This document shows, in pieces, positions 25,173 to 33,204 of a stretch of 64,000 nt of DNA. The notes under the pieces are model-generated. The model saw nothing but the letters and a program-made list of their open reading frames with translations, was not told the origin of the DNA and did no database searches. This stretch comes from WHSW01 sp963777775 (GTDB lineage Bacteria > Actinomycetota > Thermoleophilia > Solirubrobacterales > 70-9). Location: the NCBI GenBank assembly GCA_963777775.1, contig CAVZRL010000009.1, positions 1,488,001 to 1,552,000 on the forward strand. The letters are read 5' to 3'. Each line of letters begins with the position of its first letter. The first letter of the stretch is position 1. Made by a program: the position numbers and the translations under genes.

Positions 25173-25538
25173 AGATGGCTGGCTGTGTAGTCGCGGGAGG
25201 TTGAATCTCTCGAGGAAAGTCCGGACACCATAGGGCGCGGGCGGTGGGTAACGCCCACCCGGGGAAACCCGCGGGAAAGTGCCACAGAAACACACCGCCG
25301 ATGACGCACCAACACGTGAGGTGCGAACAGGCAAGGGTGAAATGGTGCGGTAAGAGCGCACCGGCGCCGCGGTGACGCGGCGGCCAGGCAAACCCCGCCC
25401 GGTGCAAGGCCAAGCAGGATCGACGACCCGGCCCGGCGAGATCCAGGTGGGCCGCAGGGCGAGAGCCCGGCCGGTTCGCACAGAACCGGCGAGACAGATG
25501 GCTGCACGAGACAGAATCCGGCTTACAGGCCAGCTACG
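25173..25538 (+). ncRNA. rnpB: RNase P RNA, bacterial class A
   Basis: The conserved core is easily seen. Near the 5' end is GAGGAAAGTCCGGAC followed by ACC; then ACAGAAACACACCGCC, GGTGAAATGGTGCGGTAAGAG, and the 3' universal block AGACAGATGGCTGCAC with GACAGAATCCGGCTTACAGG. The outermost helix pairs GGCTGG near 25177 with the CCAGC near 25530. RNase P RNA is the catalytic part of the tRNA 5' maturation enzyme. Exact ends are approximate to a few bases. A GC-rich terminator hairpin follows directly. Confidence 0.95.
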
Positions 25539-26106
25539 GAAGGGGCTCCGGCGACGGGGCCCCTTCTACGTCCGCGGGTGACCGCCACGGCCGCAACCGC
25601 GGGACCCAGCGACCGACGTTGGCCATGTAGAGCCGATAGTCAGCGCCAAACCGGCGGACCAGGGCCGGCTCCTCGACCAGCGGCAGGTAGACGGCGTTGA
25701 CGGCGGCGAAGCCGAGGAGCCAGATCGCGATCCCCGCCGAGCCCAAGATCAGGCTCTCGCCGGCGAGGACCAGCGTGATCCCGCTGATCATCGGGTGGCG
25801 CAGGTGGCGGTAGGGCCCGCGAACGACCAGCCTGCGCGGCGGATCCCACGGCGCCAGCGTGCCCTGACCGACTGAGGTGAAGAGGCGCACCGTGGTGACG
25901 AACAGGACCAGGCCGGCGCTGAGCAGCAGCGCTCCGGCGGCGACCGGCAGCGCGACCGCGGCCCCCTCGAGCCCGCAGCCGACTGAGCTCTCGCCGACCG
26001 CGACGATCAGCCCCGGGACGACCAGCGTGGCGACGAACGGCAGAGCCAGGATCGCGGCTGCGACCCGCAACGCTCCCGGGGCCGTCGAATCAGGGCTCCC
26101 CGCCAC
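25534..26106 (-). CDS. Isoprenylcysteine carboxyl methyltransferase-like membrane protein
   Basis: 190 residues with about four membrane segments. It carries the signature of the ICMT/phospholipid-methyltransferase family: G-P-Y-R-H-L-R-H-P-M-I-S-G near the third segment, then E-E-P-A-L-V-R-R-F-G-A-D-Y-R-L-Y and V-G-R-W-V-P-R. These bind S-adenosylmethionine at the membrane; the bacterial substrate is usually unknown. GTG 26106 has GGAAGGAG upstream and overlaps the end of the SDR gene by 17 bases, so the two are translationally coupled. Its 3' end overlaps the rnpB terminator. Confidence 0.83.
   Translation of the reverse strand: MAGSPDSTAPGALRVAAAILALPFVATLVVPGLIVAVGESSVGCGLEGAAVALPVAAGALLLSAGLVLFVTTVRLFTSVGQGTLAPWDPPRRLVVRGPYRHLRHPMISGITLVLAGESLILGSAGIAIWLLGFAAVNAVYLPLVEEPALVRRFGADYRLYMANVGRWVPRLRPWRSPADVEGAPSPEPLP
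25538..25567 (+). terminator. Terminator hairpin after rnpB
   Basis: Inverted repeat GAAGGGGC ... GCCCCTTC with a 12-base loop directly after the RNase P RNA. There is no T tract, as is common in high-GC genomes. It lies inside the last codons of the convergent methyltransferase gene. Confidence 0.7.
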
Positions 26107-26917
26107 GCTCGATTCGCTCCTTCCAGCGGCGCTGGCGGCGTCGCGCGTCCTTCATCCATAGCGGCATGAGCCGGGCCGAGAGGCCGGGAAAGGCGTCGAA
26201 CGCGCGCACCAGCGCCCCCCGCCAGCGCGGCAGGCTGAGCACTGCGCGCGGTCGGTCGAGCAGGCCGACGACCCGCGCAGCGACTTGATCCGCGCTCAGC
26301 AGCGTGCCCGAGAAGGACGGCGCAGCGTCGGGATCGTCAAGCCTGTCGTGCAACATCGGGGTCCAGATCCCGTCCGGGCAGACCGCCGAGACGGCGATCC
26401 CTCGCGATCCTGAGCGGCGCAGGTCGGAGAGCGTGCCGAGCGTGAACGCGATCGCCCCGTGCTTGGTCGCCGCGTAGAGCGCCTCGCCCGGCGGAGCGCC
26501 GAGCCCGGCGAGCGAGATGATGTTGATGACGTGGCCCCGATCACGCGGGCGCATCAGCTCGAGCGCCGCCAGGGTGCCGTTGATCGTCCCCAGCGTGTTG
26601 ACTTCGAACAAGGCCCGCCGCACGGCCTCGTCGTGCTCCCAGACGTGCCCGGTGGCGAGCACGCCGGCGTTGTTGACCCAGACGGCGAGCGAGCCCGTCC
26701 GTGCGGCGGCGTCGGCGGCGACCGCGCGACAGGCCTCCGCGTCGCGCACGTCGAGCGTCGATGCCCAGGCCGACGCGCCGAGCTCGCCCGCCGCGTCGTC
26801 GGCCGCCCCCGCATCGACGTCGGTGACGTTGACAGCGAGCCCGCGGGCGGCCAGCGAGCGGGCGATCTCGAGGCCGAGCCCGCGTCCGGCGCCCGTGATC
26901 ACAGCTGCACCGTTCAT
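26090..26917 (-). CDS. Short-chain dehydrogenase/reductase
   Basis: 275 residues, classical SDR. T-G-A-G-R-G-L-G at 8-15 binds the cofactor, N-N-A-G is near residue 85, and the active-site Y-A-A-T-K follows I-I-S-L-A-G. The long basic C-terminus (about 40 residues, R-R-R-Q-R-R-W-K-E-R) is common in actinobacterial SDRs that act on lipophilic substrates. Coupled with the downstream membrane methyltransferase. Substrate unknown. Confidence 0.88.
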   Translation of the reverse strand: MNGAAVITGAGRGLGLEIARSLAARGLAVNVTDVDAGAADDAAGELGASAWASTLDVRDAEACRAVAADAAARTGSLAVWVNNAGVLATGHVWEHDEAVRRALFEVNTLGTINGTLAALELMRPRDRGHVINIISLAGLGAPPGEALYAATKHGAIAFTLGTLSDLRRSGSRGIAVSAVCPDGIWTPMLHDRLDDPDAAPSFSGTLLSADQVAARVVGLLDRPRAVLSLPRWRGALVRAFDAFPGLSARLMPLWMKDARRRQRRWKERIERGGEP

Positions 26918-27007
26918 GGGCCTCGATCCTAGGGCCGATCGCAGCCCGTGATCGCATCCCTCGACCGCCCGCCGAAGCGCGGAGGACCGCTGCGCCCTCT
27001 GCTAGGG

Positions 27008-27153
27008 TGCCGCCCGCTGAATCCCCGCCACATATCGCGGGGAGCGGGGGACCCACTTGCAGGCTCCCTCTGGTTTTTCGGGGCGAATCGCAGGCATCGG
27101 CCGCGTAGCGCCATCTCTTTCGGCGCGAGCCCGTCAGCTAACCCCGCAAGCGA
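27008..27153 (+). promoter_or_regulatory. c-di-AMP riboswitch (ydaO/yuaA type)
   Basis: The 5' leader of the following gene carries the conserved ydaO elements in order: CCGCTGAATCC, GGGGAGCGGGGGACCCA, GGGGCGAATCGC, and the long 3' box GAGCCCGTCAGCTAACC then CCGCAAGCG. This motif binds cyclic di-AMP and usually turns off expression of cell-wall hydrolases and potassium/osmolyte transporters. It ends 11 bases before the ATG of an RlpA-like cell-wall protein, the usual actinobacterial target class. The ribosome-binding region GAAAGAG lies just past it. Confidence 0.88.
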
Positions 27154-27164
27154 TCGAAAGAGCG

Positions 27165-27887
27165 ATGCAGCAGTCCCGGCGCCGCGCGGCGGCCACGCAA
27201 CCAACTGACCGTCCCCGTCGGCATCTCGGCCTCTCCGAGCGGCCCGACCGGCTCGCGCTCTGGGCCGTCGTGCTCGCGCTTGTCGCGATGGTCGCCGCGG
27301 CTGCAAGCGCGGAGGCGGGGCCTTCGGGTGGGGTCGGCGGCTCGGGTGGCGGCACGACCACGGCGCCGGCCGGGACCCCAGGCTGCCCGGTGCACCAGTT
27401 CGGCCGCCGTACCTTGCGGATCGGGGATTGCGGCGGCGACGTGCAGACGCTGAACTGGATCCTCAAGTCGGCCGAGTATCGCGCCGCGCCGCTCGCCGAC
27501 CGGTTCGAGTCGCCGACCGAGCGCGCGGTGCGGAGCTTTCAGAGCGATGCCGGGCTCGGGGTCAGCGGGATCGTCAACGCCGGCACCAGCTCGGCGCTCG
27601 TGCAGGGGATGCGGCGCCAGCGCGCGACCTGGTACGGCCCCGGCTTCTTCGGCAATCGGACCGCCTGCGGGCAGCGGCTGACCCGGCGCACGTTCGGGGT
27701 CGCCCACCGCAAGCTCCCCTGTGGCTCCAAGGTCGTGCTGCGCTACAGAGGCGCCTACGTGCGGACGACGGTGATCGATCGAGGCCCGTTTGCCAACCGC
27801 GCCAAGTGGGACCTGACCCAGGCGACCGCCCGGGCGCTCGGCTTCGCGTACAGCGACGAGGTCCGGGTCGCGGCGATCAACCGTTAG
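27165..27887 (+). CDS. Secreted peptidoglycan-binding / RlpA-like double-psi barrel protein
   Basis: 240 residues. A basic N-terminus is followed by one membrane/signal segment at about 28-48 (L-A-L-W-A-V-V-L-A-L-V-A-M-V-A-A-A), a Gly/Thr-rich linker, and a PG_binding_1 domain at about 90-150 (G-D-C-G-G-D-V-Q-T-L-N-W-I-L; A-V-R-S-F-Q-S-D-A-G-L). The C-terminal RlpA-like double-psi beta-barrel runs about 155-238 (A-T-W-Y-G-P-G-F-F-G-N-R-T-A-C-G-Q, then T-V-I-D-R-G-P-F). The barrel has the D-R-G-P motif of the family, seen in lytic transglycosylases and resuscitation-factor relatives. Likely acts on peptidoglycan outside the cell, under c-di-AMP control through its leader. Confidence 0.87.
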   Translation: MQQSRRRAAATQPTDRPRRHLGLSERPDRLALWAVVLALVAMVAAAASAEAGPSGGVGGSGGGTTTAPAGTPGCPVHQFGRRTLRIGDCGGDVQTLNWILKSAEYRAAPLADRFESPTERAVRSFQSDAGLGVSGIVNAGTSSALVQGMRRQRATWYGPGFFGNRTACGQRLTRRTFGVAHRKLPCGSKVVLRYRGAYVRTTVIDRGPFANRAKWDLTQATARALGFAYSDEVRVAAINR

Positions 27888-27902
27888 CGCGCATCCCCAC
27901 CC

Positions 27903-27948
27903 CGAACGTCCCGGACTCCTCGCTGGGTGAGGGACTGCGGGACGTTCG
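27903..27948. terminator. Bidirectional terminator-like hairpin
   Basis: CGAACGTCCCG at 27903-27913 pairs perfectly with CGGGACGTTCG at 27938-27948, between the convergent ends of the RlpA-like gene (27887) and the AhpD-like gene (27959). The 11-base stem with a 24-base loop suits a shared terminator. Confidence 0.65.
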
Positions 27949-27958
27949 TCGCTGCGCG

Positions 27959-28525
27959 CTAGGCGACCTCGGGGAGCACCGACGGGTCGGCCTGGTCCTG
28001 CGGCAGAGCCGCCGCGTTCGCGACCAGACTCTGGAACTCGTTCAGGGCCAGATGCGCGACGGCTTCGAGCAGCTCCTCGTCGGTCCAGCCCTGCTCCCGC
28101 GCCTCCTCGGCGAGGTGCTGGGCCGGGCGGCCGTCGGTCGCCAGCAGCGCCTCGAGGAAGGCCAGCAGCGCAGCCTGCTTGGGATCGGCGGATCGGAACG
28201 CCCGGGCGCGCGAGACCTCGTCGAGCCCGAGCCCGGTCGCGCGCGCGGTCCGCGCGTGCTGGGCGATCGAGTAGGGATCGCCGCGGCGTTGCGCGACCGC
28301 GAGCCCGATCCGCTCCCGGGTCCGGTCCGGCAGCGAGCCTCCGCGCAGCTCGTGGCGCATGCGGGTATAGGAACGCAGAGCGGCCGGAGCGCCGGCGAGC
28401 ACCCCGACGAACTTCGAGACCGAGCCGGCGGCACCCTGGACCCCTTTGAGGATCTTGACGCTGCCCTCGGGTGCGGTCAACTCGTCGTGGATCTGAAAGC
28501 GGCTGATGTCGGTCTTCACGGTCAC
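27959..28525 (-). CDS. Carboxymuconolactone decarboxylase / AhpD-like protein lacking the CXXC
   Basis: 188 residues of the AhpD-like all-helical fold, with R-T-R-E-R-I-G-L-A-V-A-Q at the core helix. In redox-active relatives the next motif is C-x-x-C followed by His. Here the corresponding stretch is G-D-P-Y-S-I-A-Q-H, so both cysteines are replaced (D and S) while the His is kept. The protein therefore cannot act as a disulfide-based peroxidase partner, although the fold is complete. GTG 28525 follows AGGCGGGTAAT. Divergent from glnA, with a 154-base intergenic region. Confidence 0.78.
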   Translation of the reverse strand: MTVKTDISRFQIHDELTAPEGSVKILKGVQGAAGSVSKFVGVLAGAPAALRSYTRMRHELRGGSLPDRTRERIGLAVAQRRGDPYSIAQHARTARATGLGLDEVSRARAFRSADPKQAALLAFLEALLATDGRPAQHLAEEAREQGWTDEELLEAVAHLALNEFQSLVANAAALPQDQADPSVLPEVA

Positions 28526-28679
28526 ATTACCCGCCTTTACTTTACCTTTAGCCTGTTACTTACCAGACGTAAGCCAGAGTACCACGATCGCGGGCCGGAT
28601 CGCGGGCGGATGCAGCCGATCCGCGCCGCGGATAGATTCCGCCCCCAGCCCACGAACGGATCACTCCCAGGGAGGACCG
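28526..28679. promoter_or_regulatory. Divergent promoter region, AhpD-like gene / glnA
   Basis: An AT-richer patch stands out at 28536-28573. It contains a stuttered CTTTACTTTACCTTTA run and the inverted repeat CTTAC-N5-GTAAG at 28559-28573. These could be operator or promoter elements for either gene. No known consensus is matched, so the regulator is unknown. Confidence 0.35.
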
Positions 28680-30038
28680 ATGGCCGAGCAGCCCCTTCGT
28701 ACCGAGACCGCCGCCGAGGTGCGCGCGGCCGTCGAGGAGCACGACGTTCGCTTCATCCGACTCTGGTTTACCGACGTGCTTGGGCAGCTCAAGTCGTTCT
28801 CGATCAACTCGTCCGAGCTCGAGGACGCGTTCGAGGGCGGGATGGGCTTCGACGGCTCCTCGATCACCGGCTTCAACCCGATCGAGGAGTCGGACATGAT
28901 CGCGATGCCCGACCCGTCGAGCTTCGCGGTCTTGCCGTGGCGCCCGGCCGAGAACGCGACCGGGCGGATGTTCTGCGACATCCAGGTGCCCGGCGGCGAG
29001 CCCTATGAGGGTGATCCGCGCTGGATCCTGCGCCGGGCGCTCGAGCGCGCCTCGGAGCTCGGATTCGACGCCTACAACATCGGGCCCGAGCTCGAGTACT
29101 TCTACTTCAAGGAGGCGCGGCCGTCGGGCGCCGGGCCCGAGATCCTCGACGAGGGCGGCTACTTCGACCTGACCACGCTCGACGCCGGCTCGGACGTCCG
29201 CCGCGAGACGATCCTGGCCCTCGAGCAGCTTGGGATCCACGTCGAGTACGCGCACCACGAGGTCGGCCCCTCCCAGCACGAGGTCGATATGCGCTACAAG
29301 GACGCGCTCGCGATGTCCGACGATTGCATGACCTACCGGATCGTGGTCAAGGAGTACGCGATGAAGTACGGCTGGCATGCGACCTTCATGCCCAAGCCGC
29401 TGTTCGGCGAGAACGGCTCCGGCATGCACGTCCACCAGTCGCTCTCGAAGGACGGGCGCAACGCCTTCTACGACCCCGACGACCAGTACTACCTCTCGGC
29501 GACGGCGAAGTCGTTCATCGCCGGCCAGCTTCGACACGCGCGTGAGATCGCGCCCCTGTTCGCGCAGTGGGTCAACTCCTACAAGCGGCTGGTCCCGGGC
29601 TATGAGGCGCCGGTCTATCTGGCTTGGTCGCGGCGCAACCGCTCGGCGCTGATCCGCGTTCCCCTCTATCACCCGGGCAAGGAGCAGGCGACCCGCGCCG
29701 AGCTGCGCTGTCCCGACCCGAGCTGCAACCCCTACCTCTGTTTCGCCGGGATGCTGCACGCCGGCCTCGAGGGGATCGAGCAGGGATACGAGCTGCCCGA
29801 GCCGATGGAGCAGAACCTCTACCACCTCTCGCCCGAGGAACGGGCACAGCGGGGAATCGAGCAGCTGCCCGAGAACCTCGGCGAGGCGATCGAGATCGCC
29901 GCCGAGTCCGAGCTCGTGCTGCGAGTGCTCGGCGAGCACACGTTCAAGCGCTTCATCGAGATCAAGCGCGAGGAGTGGGAGGAGTACCGGGTCCAGGTCA
30001 CTCCCTGGGAGATCGAGCGCTTCCTCTCGATCCTCTGA
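28680..30038 (+). CDS. glnA: Glutamine synthetase, type I
   Basis: 452 residues. The beta-grasp domain (V-R-F-I-R-L-W-F-T-D-V-L-G-Q-L-K) with G-F-D-G-S-S-I-T-G-F is followed by the catalytic metal sites: G-P-E-L-E-Y-F-Y-F, H-H-E-V-G-P-S-Q-H-E-V-D, A-T-F-M-P-K-P-L-F-G-E-N-G-S-G-M-H-V-H, and the R-N-R-S-A-L-I-R-V-P ATP/glutamate site. Length fits the GSI-alpha class (about 440-450), shorter than the adenylylated GSI-beta class (about 470), so feedback rather than adenylylation is likely. It makes glutamine from glutamate and ammonia. ATG 28680 is preceded by GGGAGGACCG. No PII or ammonium-transporter gene is adjacent. Confidence 0.96.
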   Translation: MAEQPLRTETAAEVRAAVEEHDVRFIRLWFTDVLGQLKSFSINSSELEDAFEGGMGFDGSSITGFNPIEESDMIAMPDPSSFAVLPWRPAENATGRMFCDIQVPGGEPYEGDPRWILRRALERASELGFDAYNIGPELEYFYFKEARPSGAGPEILDEGGYFDLTTLDAGSDVRRETILALEQLGIHVEYAHHEVGPSQHEVDMRYKDALAMSDDCMTYRIVVKEYAMKYGWHATFMPKPLFGENGSGMHVHQSLSKDGRNAFYDPDDQYYLSATAKSFIAGQLRHAREIAPLFAQWVNSYKRLVPGYEAPVYLAWSRRNRSALIRVPLYHPGKEQATRAELRCPDPSCNPYLCFAGMLHAGLEGIEQGYELPEPMEQNLYHLSPEERAQRGIEQLPENLGEAIEIAAESELVLRVLGEHTFKRFIEIKREEWEEYRVQVTPWEIERFLSIL

Positions 30039-30089
30039 GCGACGTCCAGGGCGCTAAAGCGTCGCCCTGAGCGTCCGATTAGTTTTCGG

Positions 30090-31442
30090 ATGGCGGAGGT
30101 TCCGGTCTATCGCGGGAAATTTGGCGAGCGCGAGGCCGAGCGTCTGCTGTGGCGGGCCGGCTTCGGCCCGGCGCCCGGCCAGGCGCGCAAGCTCGCCCGC
30201 CGCTACAACCTCCGCGGCGCGGTCCGCTCGCTGACCCGCTCGAAAGCCAAGGAGGCGCTGCGCGGCCCCGAGCCGAGCGCCGAGGACGGCCTGCCGCTGG
30301 CTCCGTTCGATGCCTACGGCCACGACATGCTCTGGTGGCTCGATCGGATGGTGCGCACCACGCGTCCCTTCGACGAGCGCATGGCGCTGATCTGGCACGA
30401 CTGGTTCGCGACCGCGGACGTCAACTCGCAGCGCCTCTCGATCGGCCAGGCCGAGCTCTTTCGCCGCCTCGGGCGCGGCTCGTTCCTCGACCTGCTGCTG
30501 CAGGTGACCAGGGACCCCGCGATGCTGGTCTGGCTCTCGGGGATCGACAACGAGAAGGAGGCGCCGAACGAGAACTACGCCCGCGAGATGATGGAGCTGT
30601 TCACGCTCGGAGCCTCCAACGAGGCCGGCTACCCGTACTCCGAGGACGACGTCCGCGAGCAGGCCCGGGCGCTGACCGGCTGGACGGCGGAGTACTCGGA
30701 CGACGTCGGGCTGACCGACTTCCACTTCGAGCCCGAGCGCCACGATGACGGTCGCAAGACGATCCTCGGCAGGTCGGGCAACTTCGACTGGCGCGACTCC
30801 TGCAAGCTCTGCGTCAAGCACCGTGCCCACAGGCGCTTCTTCGTCGAGAAGCTGTGGAGCTACTTCATCCCCAAGCCGCCATCGCGCAAGACCCGCAAGG
30901 CGCTCGAGCGGCTCTACGTGAAGCGCGGATATGCGATTCGCCCGGTCGTCGAGTCGATCCTCATGCACCCCGAGCTCTATCGCGGCCCGGCGATGGTCAA
31001 GCCGCCGGTCGTCTACATCGCCGGCCTGCTGCGCGCCCGCGGCCAGGGGATCGCCAACGAGGACCTGGTCTGGGTCTCGCGGATGGCCGGCCAGCGGCTC
31101 TTCGACCCGCCCAACGTCTCCGGCTGGGACGACGAGCGCTGGCTCGATACCTCGACCTTCCGTGGGCGCTGGACGGCCGCCAACCTGGTCGTCGAGCCCG
31201 ACGTCGTCGACGAGGACGCGCCGTACGACGAGTCCGAAGGACCGGCGCTCGCGGTGCGCCGGGCGCTCGCCTACTGGGGCGATCCGAGCGTTTCCCGCGC
31301 CACGCGTCGAGCGCTCGAGCGCTACGCGTCCGCCGTCGAGGGCGTCGCGACCGAGGACTGGCAGCAGAGCACGTTTCGCGCCCTGCGCCAGAACGCCCTC
31401 CGGTTGCTGGTCGCCACATCCCCCGATCTGCAGACGAGCTAG
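30090..31442 (+). CDS. DUF1800 family protein
   Basis: 450 residues. It shows DUF1800 family marks: A-E-R-L-L-W-R-A-G-F-G at the N-terminus, R-M-A-L-I-W-H-D-W-F-A, N-E-N-Y-A-R-E-M-M-E-L-F-T-L-G, R-A-L-T-G-W and P-P-N-V-S-G-W-D. The biochemical role of DUF1800 is not established; it is nearly always paired with DUF1501, as here (next gene 8 bases on). No signal peptide is seen at this start. The pair is thought to act on or near the cell surface. Confidence 0.9.
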   Translation: MAEVPVYRGKFGEREAERLLWRAGFGPAPGQARKLARRYNLRGAVRSLTRSKAKEALRGPEPSAEDGLPLAPFDAYGHDMLWWLDRMVRTTRPFDERMALIWHDWFATADVNSQRLSIGQAELFRRLGRGSFLDLLLQVTRDPAMLVWLSGIDNEKEAPNENYAREMMELFTLGASNEAGYPYSEDDVREQARALTGWTAEYSDDVGLTDFHFEPERHDDGRKTILGRSGNFDWRDSCKLCVKHRAHRRFFVEKLWSYFIPKPPSRKTRKALERLYVKRGYAIRPVVESILMHPELYRGPAMVKPPVVYIAGLLRARGQGIANEDLVWVSRMAGQRLFDPPNVSGWDDERWLDTSTFRGRWTAANLVVEPDVVDEDAPYDESEGPALAVRRALAYWGDPSVSRATRRALERYASAVEGVATEDWQQSTFRALRQNALRLLVATSPDLQTS

Positions 31443-31450
31443 GGAGCGCG

Positions 31451-32815
31451 ATGGCCTGCAACCACTGCGATGAGTTCACCCGGTCGCACCTCGTGCGCCG
31501 CGCGGTCGCCGAGGCGGGCAAGGGCTTGCCGCCGGTCGAGCCGGGGATGCCGGTGCCCGCCGGGACCGGGCTCAACCGGCGCTCCTTCCTGCTGCGATCG
31601 AGTGCCGCGATGCTGTCCGTCTACGGGGCCTCGAAGCTTCGGCTCGGCGACCTGCAGGCCGGGATCGCGCAGGCCGCTCCGAGCAACGACCGAGTCCTCG
31701 TCTCGATCTTCCTCGACGGGGGCATCGACTCGCTCTCGGTGCTGGCGCCGGTCAACGACGGCAACTACCACTCGCTGCGCCCGAGCCTCGCGCTCGGGCC
31801 GGGGGAGGGGAGCCCGTTCGGCGAGGACCCGAGCCTGCACTGGCATCCGGGCGCCGGCGCGTTCGACCAGCTCCACGGCGCGGGCAAGGTCTCGGTGCTG
31901 CCCGCGGTCGGCTACTCGAGCCCGGACCAGTCGCACTTCACATCCCGCCACTATTGGGAGGTCGGCGAGTTGGACCCCAACGGCGCGACCGGCTGGATGG
32001 GACGACTGCTCGACGTCATCGGCACGCCCGACAACCCGCTCCAGGGCCTGTCGTTCGACGGCACGCTCTCGCCCGCGCTGGCGACGAGCTCGGTGCCGGT
32101 AGCCGCCCTCGACGGGCCCTCCTATGACATCTGGGCGCGGGGCGTGTGGGGCGAGCCGGAGGACCTGATGTGGGGCGCGATCGCCGACATCGGCAACGCC
32201 CAGCGCAAGGACTCCGGCCTGGTCGAGGCTGGCGACGCGGCCCTGCAGTCGATGCGCTTGAAGGCCCAGCTCGACCCCTTCTCGGGCGAGCAGATCGCAC
32301 CCCCGGTCCCCTACCCGAGCGGTGACGGTGCCTGGTTCGGCGAGAACCTGGCGGCGCTCTCGGCGATGCTCGCCTCCGGGCTGCCGATCCGCTGCGCGGC
32401 GATCTCGGCGCCCGGTGGATTTGACACCCACGACAACCAGGCGGAGTCCTTCGCCGGCGACCTGAAGCTGGCGGCCGACTCGATCGCCGCCTTTCAGGCA
32501 GACCTCGAGGCGCGCGGGCTCGCGGACCGCGTGCTGACGCTCGTCTGGTCGGAGTTCGGGCGCCGGCCCGAGGAGAACGACTCCGGCACCGATCACGGCG
32601 CGGCCGGGATCGGGCTGGCGATCGGCACCAACGTGCGCGGCCGGATGATCGGCGAGTTCCCCGGCCTGGGCCAGCTCGATGCCGACGACAACCTGCGCAG
32701 CACCTCGGACTTCCGCGGCCTCTACTGCTCGATCCTCGAGCAGTGGTTCAACGTCGACGCCGCCGCGGTGATCCCGAGCGCCTCGAGCTTTTACCGCCCG
32801 GCGCTGATCGGCTGA
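31451..32815 (+). CDS. DUF1501 family protein with twin-arginine signal
   Basis: 454 residues. A Tat-like motif L-N-R-R-S-F-L-L-R-S-S-A-A-M occurs around residue 42, after an unusual 40-residue N-terminal extension containing C-N-H-C. DUF1501 elements follow: V-S-I-F-L-D-G-G-I-D-S-L-S-V, S-F-T-like H-Y-W-E-V, G-G-F-D-T-H-D-N-Q, and S-E-F-G-R-R then G-T-D-H-G. The fold is related to alkaline phosphatase/sulfatase, with metal-binding Asp and His. Its ATG is 8 bases after the DUF1800 stop and its stop overlaps the start of the cupredoxin (TGATG), making a three-gene coupled operon. Confidence 0.9.
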   Translation: MACNHCDEFTRSHLVRRAVAEAGKGLPPVEPGMPVPAGTGLNRRSFLLRSSAAMLSVYGASKLRLGDLQAGIAQAAPSNDRVLVSIFLDGGIDSLSVLAPVNDGNYHSLRPSLALGPGEGSPFGEDPSLHWHPGAGAFDQLHGAGKVSVLPAVGYSSPDQSHFTSRHYWEVGELDPNGATGWMGRLLDVIGTPDNPLQGLSFDGTLSPALATSSVPVAALDGPSYDIWARGVWGEPEDLMWGAIADIGNAQRKDSGLVEAGDAALQSMRLKAQLDPFSGEQIAPPVPYPSGDGAWFGENLAALSAMLASGLPIRCAAISAPGGFDTHDNQAESFAGDLKLAADSIAAFQADLEARGLADRVLTLVWSEFGRRPEENDSGTDHGAAGIGLAIGTNVRGRMIGEFPGLGQLDADDNLRSTSDFRGLYCSILEQWFNVDAAAVIPSASSFYRPALIG

Positions 32816-33204
32816 TGAGCCGCGGGCTCGCCGTCCTCGCGGCCGCAGGCGCCTGCGGGGTGCTCGCGGCGGCGGCGCCGGCCCGGCCCGCGCCCGACCC
32901 CGAGCGGGCGCTGGTCAGAGCGGTCGAGTTCGACCTCACGCTGTCGAAGACCAAGCTCCGCCCCGGTCGAGCGATCATCCAGTTCCTCAACGACGGCGAG
33001 GACCCCCACGACCTGCGAATCCAGCGCACCGATCTGGCCGGCCAGCCAGAGTTCGGAATCGGCGAGATCGGCCCGGGCGAATACGAGAACCTCGACACGC
33101 GCCTGCGGCGGCGCTCGACCTACACGCTGTGGTGCTCGCTCGCCGGCCACCGCGGCTTGGGCATGGAGGCGAGCCTCCGAACCAAGCGGCGCAAGCGGCG
33201 CTAG
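32815..33204 (+). CDS. Secreted cupredoxin (plastocyanin-like) domain protein
   Basis: 129 residues. A signal peptide (L-A-V-L-A-A-A-G-A-C-G-V-L-A-A-A-A-P-A) precedes a small beta-barrel with type-1 copper ligands in the usual spacing: an early His in E-D-P-H-D-L-R-I and the C-terminal loop W-C-S-L-A-G-H-R-G-L-G-M giving Cys, His and Met. It should bind copper outside the membrane and pass electrons. ATG overlaps the DUF1501 stop. The coupling suggests the DUF1800/DUF1501 pair works with a copper redox carrier, which is inference. Confidence 0.85.
   Translation: MSRGLAVLAAAGACGVLAAAAPARPAPDPERALVRAVEFDLTLSKTKLRPGRAIIQFLNDGEDPHDLRIQRTDLAGQPEFGIGEIGPGEYENLDTRLRRRSTYTLWCSLAGHRGLGMEASLRTKRRKRR

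Noticed and set aside
27903..27948. CGAAC and GTTCG arms as an SOS box
   Set aside because: They are 36 bases apart and part of an 11-base hairpin between convergent genes, so a terminator is the better reading.
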